A stretch of 5,860 nt of DNA from Sandarakinorhabdus sp. (lineage in GTDB: Bacteria > Pseudomonadota > Alphaproteobacteria > Sphingomonadales > Sphingomonadaceae), in assembly GCA_025458465.1 (NCBI GenBank), contig JALOSK010000130.1, positions 1 through 5,860 on the forward strand. Direction: 5' to 3'. The position numbers were made by a program, and so were the translations under genes. The notes beneath the pieces were generated by a model that saw nothing but the letters and a program-made list of their open reading frames with translations, was not told the origin of the DNA and did not search any database. Shown one piece after another: positions 1-5,494 of the stretch. Each line of letters starts with the position of its first letter. The first letter of the stretch is position 1.

Positions 1-531
1 GAGCGCCATCACGTAATCTTCATCGGTGGCGTAGAAATCGTTGCGGAAAAACAACGCGGTGACGCCCGGCGACGCGGCGGACATGAAGGCCTGTTTGCCT
101 GGGTGTGCGCCAAGCGCCTTGTTGAGGTTGGCGGCGTCGAGCTTGACCGCCTCCATGTCCTTCACGGTGATGGGGGCGTTGCAGGCCGGCGTCTTGCGGT
201 GCTTGCGGCCTTCATCACCGAAGATGCGCTGCTTGACGCCGGGAAAATCCTCGACGTCCTGGAACACATAGCTGGTGCCGGCGCCGCCAAAGCCGGTGAG
301 CCGATCCTTGATGTAGGTGGCATAGCTGGGCTTGGACTGTTCGCCATCGTTGATGATGTCGATGCCGGCCGCGGCCTGCTTGCCCACCACATGGGCCACG
401 GCCTGTTCGATGCGCTGGCTGAGCGCGGCTTCATCAACCGCCTGCCCTTCTTCGCGGGCGAGAATCTGCCCGAGCAGATCGGCGGCGCGCGGCAGGCTGC
501 CCACGTGGGTGGTGAGGAAGCGATCGGCCAT
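1..531 (-). CDS. Cobalamin-independent methionine synthase (MetE C-terminal-domain) family protein, 3' part missing
   Basis: The visible 177 residues are the N-terminal part of a COG0620/MetE-C-like TIM-barrel protein; the gene continues past the left window edge. The protein opens with MADRFLTTHVGSLPRAADLL, and the THVGSLPR motif (residues 8-15) is the usual beginning of stand-alone members of this family. A DGEQSK motif at about residues 62-67 follows, as in relatives. Family members transfer a methyl group to a thiol (homocysteine to methionine in MetE) in the cytoplasm with a zinc site; the zinc ligands lie in the missing C-terminal part. Because the first barrel strand starts at residue 6, this is the short single-domain form (typically about 370 residues) without the N-terminal half of classical MetE. 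The ATG at 531 is preceded by AGGGGA with six bases of spacing. It starts 35 bp after tRNA-Gln on the same strand. The exact substrate is not settled by sequence. Confidence 0.85.
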   Translation of the reverse strand, partial: MADRFLTTHVGSLPRAADLLGQILAREEGQAVDEAALSQRIEQAVAHVVGKQAAAGIDIINDGEQSKPSYATYIKDRLTGFGGAGTSYVFQDVEDFPGVKQRIFGDEGRKHRKTPACNAPITVKDMEAVKLDAANLNKALGAHPGKQAFMSAASPGVTALFFRNDFYATDEDYVMAL

Positions 532-537
532 GTGGTG

Positions 538-543
538 TCCCCT
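538..543 (-). promoter_or_regulatory. Ribosome binding site of the methionine-synthase-like gene
   Basis: The minus strand reads AGGGGA six bases before the ATG at 531. It fixes that start. It also shows that the 35-bp spacer after the tRNA is mostly taken up by translation signals. Confidence 0.7.
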
Positions 544-566
544 GAAGTGGGCTGAAGCCCTTGGGC

Positions 567-641
567 TGGCTGGGGCGCCAGGATTCGAACCTGGGAATGC
601 CGGTACCAAAAACCGGTGCCTTACCGCTTGGCGACGCCCCA
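567..641 (-). tRNA. trnQ: tRNA-Gln (anticodon UUG)
   Basis: A complete 75-nt cloverleaf reads on the minus strand. The acceptor stem is TGGGGCG/CGCCCCA, the D stem GCC/GGC, the anticodon stem CCGGT/ACCGG with loop TTTTGGT, and the T stem CCAGG/CCTGG with loop TTCGAAT. The anticodon TTG lies at 607-609 and reads CAA/CAG glutamine codons. A G discriminator and an encoded CCA end (567-569) are present. All stems pair without mismatch. The methionine-synthase-like gene follows after only 35 bp on the same strand, and the zinc-ribbon protein gene diverges upstream. Confidence 0.97.
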
Positions 642-656
642 ACAGCCGGAGCCGCC

Positions 657-684
657 GGTTAGGCAATCGGCGGGGCTTTGCCAA
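657..684 (-). promoter_or_regulatory. Candidate promoter of tRNA-Gln (and possibly the downstream methyltransferase)
   Basis: On the minus strand TTGGCA (679-684) matches five of six bases of the -35 consensus. It is followed after 16 bases by a weak -10-like CTAACC (657-662). Transcription would begin about 9 bases before the tRNA, as is common for tRNA genes. The -10 element is poor, so the call rests mostly on the -35 match and position. Confidence 0.3.
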
Positions 685-707
685 GCGCAAAAACGGCGCA
701 GTGTGGT

Positions 708-736
708 TTGACAGGGTTCGCGGGCCACGCCACGCT
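708..736 (+). promoter_or_regulatory. Candidate promoter of the zinc-ribbon membrane protein gene
   Basis: A perfect TTGACA lies at 708-713. Seventeen bases on, the -10 position reads CACGCT, a poor match. If used, transcription would start at or next to the ATG at 744, giving a leaderless or nearly leaderless message. This agrees with the absence of a Shine-Dalgarno sequence before that ATG. Together with the tRNA-side candidate it makes 642-743 a compact divergent promoter region. Confidence 0.3.
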
Positions 737-743
737 GCCGCCC

Positions 744-1775
744 ATGAACACCGCCATCCGCCTTTCCGAAAAATGGTTCAACCGCGCGTTGTGGCTGATC
801 GCGCTGGTGTTCGCCTTTTTCCTGATCGGGCTGGGCAATGCGGTGGTGGGCGATCTGCCGCAGGTGGAGGCTGATCTTTCCGTGCAGCAGTTCCTGGCGC
901 CGGAAGCCCGGACGCTTGAGGAACAGCGCGACGCGGCAGCGGCCAAGGTTCGGCAGGCGCGTGATGCGCTGGACCAGGCCGAACTGCGCCGACAGGGCAC
1001 GGCGCGCGATTACAACGCGGCGCGCGAGACGTTCGACAACTGGGTGGCGACGCGGCAGGCCACCGGGCGGCCGGAGCAGGACAACGAACTGAAGGCACGC
1101 ACCGAGCAGTTGGACGAACTCAAGGCCGCCGAAACCGCCGCGACCAGGGCAGCCGATGCACAGCGCAAGGCCGTGCTGGATGCCGAGCAGGCCGAGCGGC
1201 AGGCGGCAGATGCGCTGGAGCCGTATCGCCGCGCCGCCGAGGAAAAGCTGTATGCGGCTGAACAGGCATCGGAATTGCGGGTGTTCCTGTATCGCCTGGC
1301 CGTCACCCTGCCCTTGCTGGTGGTGGCCGGCTGGCTGTTTGCGAAGCAGCGCAAGAGCCGGTGGTGGCCGTTCGTGTGGGGCTTCATCTTCTTTGCGCTG
1401 TTCGCGTTCTTCGTGGAACTGGTGCCCTATCTGCCCAGTTATGGCGGTTATGTGCGTTATGGCGTGGGCATCATCGTCACGCTGCTGGTGGGGCGCTGGG
1501 CGATCGTGGCGCTGCAGGATTATCTGGAAAAGCAGCGCGCCATCGAAGCGCAGCCGGATACGGTGCGCCGGCAGGATCTGGCCTATGATCAGGCGCTGGC
1601 GCGGTTATCGAAGGGCGTGTGCGCCGGATGCGAGCGCCCCGTGGACCTGAAGAACCCGGACATCGACTTCTGCCCCCACTGCGGGATCGGCCTGTTCGAG
1701 AAATGCACCAGTTGTGGCGCGCGCAAGGGCAGTTTTTCGCCCTTCTGCCACAAGTGCGGGACCAAATCGGCCTAG
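744..1775 (+). CDS. Uncharacterised membrane protein: four predicted TM helices, long helical domain, C-terminal double zinc ribbon
   Basis: The product has 343 residues and I do not recognise a named family. A hydrophobic helix at about 13-33 is followed by a charged, Ala/Glu/Gln/Arg-rich helical stretch at about 55-178 that looks like a coiled coil. Three more hydrophobic segments lie at about 180-200, 207-230 and 236-256. The tail holds eight cysteines as four CxxC pairs: C293/C296, C310/C313, C321/C324 and C335/C338, which would form two zinc ribbons. With four helices both ends should be cytoplasmic, placing the coiled coil outside the inner membrane. The ATG at 744 is chosen because the first helix follows it directly; an in-frame TTG at 678 would add 22 non-hydrophobic residues. 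No Shine-Dalgarno is evident at 744. The gene is transcribed alone, divergent from tRNA-Gln and convergent with the CoA lyase, whose stop codon it overlaps. Function is unknown; a scaffold or sensor role would be a guess. Confidence 0.85.
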   Translation: MNTAIRLSEKWFNRALWLIALVFAFFLIGLGNAVVGDLPQVEADLSVQQFLAPEARTLEEQRDAAAAKVRQARDALDQAELRRQGTARDYNAARETFDNWVATRQATGRPEQDNELKARTEQLDELKAAETAATRAADAQRKAVLDAEQAERQAADALEPYRRAAEEKLYAAEQASELRVFLYRLAVTLPLLVVAGWLFAKQRKSRWWPFVWGFIFFALFAFFVELVPYLPSYGGYVRYGVGIIVTLLVGRWAIVALQDYLEKQRAIEAQPDTVRRQDLAYDQALARLSKGVCAGCERPVDLKNPDIDFCPHCGIGLFEKCTSCGARKGSFSPFCHKCGTKSA

Positions 1776-2611
1776 GCAGGCATTGGTGCGCGGGCCAGCA
1801 GGCGCTTGGCCTGTTCGACGTGCAGCACCTCCACCATCTGGCCATCCAGCGTGGCGACACCGCGCCCCTTGGCCAGCGCATCATGATAGGCCGCGATCAC
1901 CGCATGGGCATGGGCCACTTCTTCAGTTGAGGGCGAGAAGACGCGATTGCACGGATCAACCTGGCTGGGGTGGATCAGCGTCTTGCCATCAAAGCCCAGC
2001 AGCTTGCCCTGTGCGGCTTCCGCCATGAAGGCGGCTTCGTTGCGAAATTCCGTGCACACACCATCGAAACAGGCGATGCCGGCGGCGCGGGCGGCCAGCA
2101 CAATGGCTGAAAGGCTGTAGAGCAAGGGCCGGCGTTCGGGATCGGCGCCGCAGTTGAGTGCCTTGGCCAGATCGGCCATCCCGGCCACCAGCGCCGCAAT
2201 TCCCGGCGTGGCGGCGATGGCCGGCGCGTTGATGATGGCGGCCGGCGTTTCGATCATCGCCAGCACTGGCCGGCCACCAGCGCGGGCGACCAGGCCCGCC
2301 GCTTCGCCCGGCGTATCCACCTTGGGCACCACCACGCCGGCAAAGCCATCCACGTGCGCGGCCGCCATGTCGTCCGCATGCCAGGGCGTGCCGATGCCGT
2401 TCACCCGCAGGAACAGGGCGCGCGCACCCCACCCGCCATCCAGCGCCGCGGCCACGGCGGCGGCGCGAGCAGCGGCCTTGGCATCGGGCTGCACCGCATC
2501 TTCCAGATCGAGGATGACGGCATCGCACGGCAGCGTGCGCGCCTTGGCCATCGCGCTGGCGCGGTTGGCCGGCAGATAGAGGACGGAGCGCAAGGTGGTA
2601 AGATCAGCCAT
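1772..2611 (-). CDS. CoA-ester lyase of the HpcH/HpaI aldolase / citrate lyase beta (CitE) family
   Basis: The 279-residue protein has the usual length and landmarks of CitE-like lyases, which cleave or form C-C bonds of CoA thioesters such as malyl-CoA, methylmalyl-CoA or citramalyl-CoA. Visible motifs are RSVLYLPANR (8-17), the acidic DLEDAV (35-40), FLRVNG (67-72), VVVPKVD (93-99), the metal-site MIETP (119-123), GMADLAK (144-150) and GFDGKTLIHPSQ (206-217). The C-terminal HVEQAKRLLARA helix is also typical. E121 and D147 are the likely Mg2+ ligands by family analogy. The substrate cannot be told from sequence. It follows fliA by 32 bp on the same strand and is probably co-transcribed. No Shine-Dalgarno precedes the ATG at 2611. 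An in-frame TTG at 2647, overlapping the fliA stop, is an alternative start adding 12 residues. The stop overlaps the convergent gene's stop. Confidence 0.9.
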   Translation of the reverse strand: MADLTTLRSVLYLPANRASAMAKARTLPCDAVILDLEDAVQPDAKAAARAAAVAAALDGGWGARALFLRVNGIGTPWHADDMAAAHVDGFAGVVVPKVDTPGEAAGLVARAGGRPVLAMIETPAAIINAPAIAATPGIAALVAGMADLAKALNCGADPERRPLLYSLSAIVLAARAAGIACFDGVCTEFRNEAAFMAEAAQGKLLGFDGKTLIHPSQVDPCNRVFSPSTEEVAHAHAVIAAYHDALAKGRGVATLDGQMVEVLHVEQAKRLLARAPMPA

Positions 2612-2613
2612 GG

Positions 2614-2641
2614 GCGGCAGACTGCCAGCCGGCAGCGCCGC
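2614..2641 (-). promoter_or_regulatory. Hairpin at the start of the CoA lyase gene
   Basis: Between the fliA stop and the CoA lyase ATG, 2622-2626 (CTGCC on plus) pairs with 2631-2635 (GGCAG) around a 4-base loop. An outer arm, 2614-2618 (GCGGC), pairs with 2637-2641 (GCCGC). That makes ten base pairs in two blocks separated by a 3-by-1 internal loop. In the minus-strand RNA the structure ends two bases before the ATG at 2611, so it covers the ribosome-binding region. No U-tract follows, so it is not a classical terminator. Confidence 0.45.
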
Positions 2642-2643
2642 AA

Positions 2644-3387
2644 TCAATCGCCGTCGTTCCAGCCCTGCAAGCGCCCGCGCAGCCGGGTGAGCGCTGCCTT
2701 CTTGATCTGGCAGATGCGCGCCGCGCCAACGCCGAGCACCTGGCCGATCTCCTCCAGGTTCAACTCCTCCACGAAATAGAGTTGCAGCACCTGCGCCTCG
2801 CGTTCGGGCAGTTCGCTGATGGCAGCCGCGATGGCGCGGCGCCGGTCCCCGGCTTCCAGTTGATCGTGGGCATCGGGATCGTCGCTGGCAAACCAGTCGC
2901 TGTGATCGGAATAGACATCGTCCAGCCGCTCGGTTTGCACGGCGTGGGTCTGGGCCATGGCGGTGCGATAATCGGCCACTGGTATCTCCAGCGCGGCGGC
3001 CATTTCCTCGTCGCTGGCCTGCCGGCCCAACTGCCCTTCCAGCCGGGCGCGCACCTGCCCCCATTCGCGCTTGCGGCGCATCGCCGATCGCACCAGCGTG
3101 GCGCCCTTGCGCAGTTGATCGATCATCGCGCCGCGCACCCGCACCGATGCATAGGTGGCAAAGGCGGCATGGCCGCGATCTTCAAAGCTGCGCGCCGCCT
3201 CGATCAGGGCGATCATGCCGATCTGCGCCAGATCCTCGATATCGATGGCGGTCGAAACCCGGGCATGCACATGCCAGGCGATGCGCCGCACCAGCGCCGT
3301 GTGGCTGGAAATCAGCCGTTCGGGATCCACCTGCACCAGACGGGCCGGGGCATAGGCGGCGGGATCAAGGCCAAGGCGGGCGTCCAT
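2644..3387 (-). CDS. fliA: Flagellar sigma-28 factor FliA (RNA polymerase sigma factor for flagellar operon)
   Basis: The 247-residue protein has the size and layout of FliA, which directs RNA polymerase to late flagellar genes such as filament and chemotaxis genes. Region 2 spans about residues 28-93: DIEDLAQIGMIALIEAARSF is the core-binding and -10-recognition helix, and TYASVRVRGAMIDQLR follows. Region 3 lies at about 98-150. Region 4 begins with ELPEREAQVLQLYFVEELNL (192-211), then the helix-turn-helix EEIGQVLGVGAARICQIKKA (212-231), which contacts the -35 element. A typical acidic linker (160-178) separates regions 3 and 4. The ATG at 3387 shares its A with the TGA of flhA and has AGGAG seven bases upstream, so translation is coupled to FlhA. 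No anti-sigma factor gene (flgM) is seen here. RpoH and stress sigmas were considered, but the region 4 pattern and the flhA context favour FliA. Confidence 0.93.
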   Translation of the reverse strand: MDARLGLDPAAYAPARLVQVDPERLISSHTALVRRIAWHVHARVSTAIDIEDLAQIGMIALIEAARSFEDRGHAAFATYASVRVRGAMIDQLRKGATLVRSAMRRKREWGQVRARLEGQLGRQASDEEMAAALEIPVADYRTAMAQTHAVQTERLDDVYSDHSDWFASDDPDAHDQLEAGDRRRAIAAAISELPEREAQVLQLYFVEELNLEEIGQVLGVGAARICQIKKAALTRLRGRLQGWNDGD

Positions 3388-5480
3388 CAGGCGTCTCCTG
3401 CTTGTTGGGTGGGCGCAGGCGCGGCGCCGATCACGGCGAGCACCTCCACGTCGCGGTCGTCGGGAATGTCGGGGAAGGCGAACACCGGCACGCGGGGCAG
3501 CCTTGCGTGCAGCAACTGCCACAGCGGCCGGCGCAGCTGCGGCACGGTGACGATGGCAAAGCGGCGGGGCCCGGCCAGCAGGCCGTTGGTGGCCGCTGCC
3601 ACCGCTTCGGCCACGCGCGTCACCAAGGCCGGATCAAAGGGGTGCGCGGCCCCCGGATTGGCGCGCACCGCCTGCACCAGAAGATTTTCCAGCCCCGGAT
3701 CGATGGCCACCGCCGCCAGCGCGCCCTTCACCCCGGCAAGCGCCTGCACAAGGCCTGCACCCAGCGCCGGGCGGATCAGTTCGGCCAGTTCCGCCGGATC
3801 CTGGCTTCTGGGCCCCACCACCACCAGCGCAGACGCGATGGAGCGCAGATCGCGGATGGTGATGCCTTCTTCCAGCAGGCGGGCCAGCACCTGGCTGACC
3901 ACCGATGCCGGCAGCAACTTTGGCGTGAGGGCGGCGGCCAGCGCCGGCGCGGTATCGGCCAGCGTATCGAGCATGGCCTGCACCTCGTCCTGCCCCAGCA
4001 GACGATGGGCGTGGGCCTGCAGCAGTTCATTCAGATGCGTGCCGATGACGGCGGCTGGATCGACCACCGTGTATCCCGCCGCTTCGGCCAGATCGGCTTC
4101 GGCGGGATCAATCCAGCGCGCCGGCAGGCCAAAGGCCGGATCGCTTGCCTCGCGGCCGGGCACGGGCGTGGCAATCGGGCCGGCGGCGATGGCCAGCAGA
4201 TCATCGGGGAACACTTCATCCTCGCCCACCACAACGCCGGCGAGGGTGATGCGATACTGGAAGGGAGACAGCGCCAGATCATCGCGCACCCGCACCTGCG
4301 GCAGCACGAAGCCAAGCTGTTTGGAAAGCTGGCGGCGCACCGAAGTGATGCGGGCCATCAACGGCGCGCCGCGCGCATCTTCCACCAGCGGCACCAGCCC
4401 GAAGCCGATCTCCAGGCTGGCCGGCGCGGTATCGGCCACGTCGGCCCAATCGATGCGGCTGGTATCGGCGGCGGTCTCGGCGGCGGCAGCGGCCTCGGCG
4501 GTTTCGGGCAGCGGCGGTGCCTTGCGAAACGCCATCCACAGCGCCAGCCCGGCGGCCGGGGCGACCACCATTATGGGCATGCCGGGCAGCAGGCCGATCA
4601 GCCCAAGGATGATGCCCACCGGCAGCCACGGCGCGGCACGGCCGATCTGGGTGCCCACCTGCCCCGCCAGATCATCCTGCTTGCCCACCCTTGTGACCAC
4701 CATGGCGGCCGCGATGGAGAGCAGCAGCGCCGGCACCTGTGCGATCAGGCCATCGCCCACCGCCAGCAGCAGATAGGTGCGCGCCGCATCGCCAATGGCC
4801 ATGTCGTGCGAGACAGTGCCCAGGATGAGACCGCCGACGATGTTGATCGCCAGGATCAGCACGCCGGCGATGGCATCGCCCTTCACGAACTTGGACGCAC
4901 CATCCATCGCGCCGTGGAAATCGGCTTCGGTCGTCACCTCAAGGCGGCGCGCGCGGGCTTCGTCGGCGGTGATCTGGCCGGCGTTCAGATCGGCATCGAT
5001 GGCCATCTGCTTGCCGGGCAGTGCATCCAGGGTGAAGCGCGCCGCCACTTCCGAAACGCGGCCCGCACCCTTGGTGATGACCACCAGATTGATGATCATC
5101 AGAACGGCAAACACGAACAGGCCGACGATGAAATCGCCGCCCACGATGAAGCTGCCGAACGCCTCGATCACATGGCCGGCGGCCGCCGTGCCTTCATGGC
5201 CATGCACCAGCACCACCCGCGTGGAGGCCACGTTCAGGGCCAGCCGCAGCAACGTGGCATAGAGCAGCACGGTGGGAAATGCCGAGAAGTCCAGCGGCTG
5301 GCGGATGTTCACCGCCACCATCAGCACGATCAGCGCAACCGCGATGCTGGCGATGAAGAAGATATCGAGCAGCAGCGCCGGCAACGGCACCACCATCAGG
5401 CCCAGCAGCACCAGCACCGCCAGCGGCACCAGGCTGGCGCGGGCCGATAGGCGCGGCGAGGAAAGCAAAAGCCCAGCCAT
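3387..5480 (-). CDS. flhA: Flagellar biosynthesis protein FlhA (type III export gate)
   Basis: The 697-residue protein is a full-length FlhA (Salmonella form about 690 residues). FlhA forms the nonameric inner-membrane export gate of the flagellar type III system. It couples proton flow to export and docks substrates and chaperones. Hydrophobic helices fill about 16-135 and 203-318. The FHIPEP signature RLALNVASTR is at 79-88. The cytoplasmic loop carries KGAGRVSEVAARFTLDALPG (137-156) and GAMDGASKFVKGDAIAG (190-206), whose D202 appears equivalent to the functionally important D208 of Salmonella. An Ala/Glu/Thr-rich linker (about 320-345) leads to the cytoplasmic domain, with LEIGFGLVPLVE (356-367), GYTVVDPAAVIGTHLNEL (469-486) and LVQAVRANPG (601-610). 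The ATG at 5480 is chosen because FlhA homology begins there and GGGG lies five bases upstream. A longer start at 5711 would overlap the transglycosylase gene. The gene is coupled to fliA downstream. Confidence 0.98.
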   Translation of the reverse strand: MAGLLLSSPRLSARASLVPLAVLVLLGLMVVPLPALLLDIFFIASIAVALIVLMVAVNIRQPLDFSAFPTVLLYATLLRLALNVASTRVVLVHGHEGTAAAGHVIEAFGSFIVGGDFIVGLFVFAVLMIINLVVITKGAGRVSEVAARFTLDALPGKQMAIDADLNAGQITADEARARRLEVTTEADFHGAMDGASKFVKGDAIAGVLILAINIVGGLILGTVSHDMAIGDAARTYLLLAVGDGLIAQVPALLLSIAAAMVVTRVGKQDDLAGQVGTQIGRAAPWLPVGIILGLIGLLPGMPIMVVAPAAGLALWMAFRKAPPLPETAEAAAAAETAADTSRIDWADVADTAPASLEIGFGLVPLVEDARGAPLMARITSVRRQLSKQLGFVLPQVRVRDDLALSPFQYRITLAGVVVGEDEVFPDDLLAIAAGPIATPVPGREASDPAFGLPARWIDPAEADLAEAAGYTVVDPAAVIGTHLNELLQAHAHRLLGQDEVQAMLDTLADTAPALAAALTPKLLPASVVSQVLARLLEEGITIRDLRSIASALVVVGPRSQDPAELAELIRPALGAGLVQALAGVKGALAAVAIDPGLENLLVQAVRANPGAAHPFDPALVTRVAEAVAAATNGLLAGPRRFAIVTVPQLRRPLWQLLHARLPRVPVFAFPDIPDDRDVEVLAVIGAAPAPTQQAGDA
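3395..3399 (-). promoter_or_regulatory. Ribosome binding site of fliA inside flhA
   Basis: AGGAG on the minus strand lies within the last codons of flhA, seven bases before the fliA ATG. With the TGATG stop/start overlap at 3385-3389 it supports translational coupling and rules out longer fliA starts inside flhA. Confidence 0.75.
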
Positions 5481-5494
5481 CACTGCCCCGCCAT
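5480..5494 (-). other. Four-codon minicistron (MAGQ) linking the transglycosylase stop to the flhA start
   Basis: The ATG at 5494 overlaps the transglycosylase TGA by one base. It reads ATG GCG GGG CAG TGA, and that TGA overlaps the flhA ATG at 5480 by one base. Its first codons mirror those of flhA (MAG), showing it arose from the tandem duplication. Whether ribosomes use it is unknown; it may simply let terminating ribosomes step forward to flhA. Confidence 0.35.
5486..5489 (-). promoter_or_regulatory. Ribosome binding site of flhA
   Basis: GGGG within GGCGGGGCAGTG on the minus strand lies five bases before the ATG at 5480. It supports this start over upstream alternatives. Confidence 0.5.

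Noticed and set aside
103..555. A 150-codon plus-strand frame antisense to the methionine-synthase-like gene
   Set aside because: It is in codon register with the real gene on the minus strand and has no recognisable domain; the minus frame shows the THVGSLPR motif and a ribosome site.
532..566. SAM-type riboswitch before the methionine-synthase-like gene
   Set aside because: Only 35 bases lie between the tRNA and the ATG, and they contain the ribosome site; too short for any known SAM riboswitch.
567..641. tRNA-Gln as an integration (att) site for a mobile element
   Set aside because: No integrase gene and no second copy of the tRNA end is visible in the window; flanking genes are housekeeping.
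652..673. Inverted repeat CCGCCG / CGGCGG in the divergent intergenic region
   Set aside because: Six GC pairs around a 10-base loop are expected by chance in such GC-rich sequence. It has no T-tract. It overlaps the candidate -10 of the tRNA promoter, but I see no evidence of an operator.
1799..1813. CAGGC/GCCTG hairpin just after the convergent stops as a terminator for the plus-strand gene
   Set aside because: Only five pairs, no T-tract, and it lies within the coding region of the CoA lyase.
2612..3064. Upstream extension of the CoA lyase frame to an ATG at 3064
   Set aside because: The extra 151 residues lie in another frame of fliA and are Arg/Gly/Ala-rich junk; the family N-terminus fits ATG 2611.
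2782..4776. A 664-codon open frame on the plus strand over fliA and flhA
   Set aside because: It crosses two genes of clear homology on the other strand, and its Ser/Ala/Arg-rich translation is a composition artefact.
3147..5450. A 767-codon open frame on the plus strand antisense to flhA
   Set aside because: It is in exact codon register with flhA, so its stops could come only from flhA codons TTA, CTA or TCA, which are rare in GC-rich genomes. Its His/Gln/Arg/Gly-rich translation resembles no protein.
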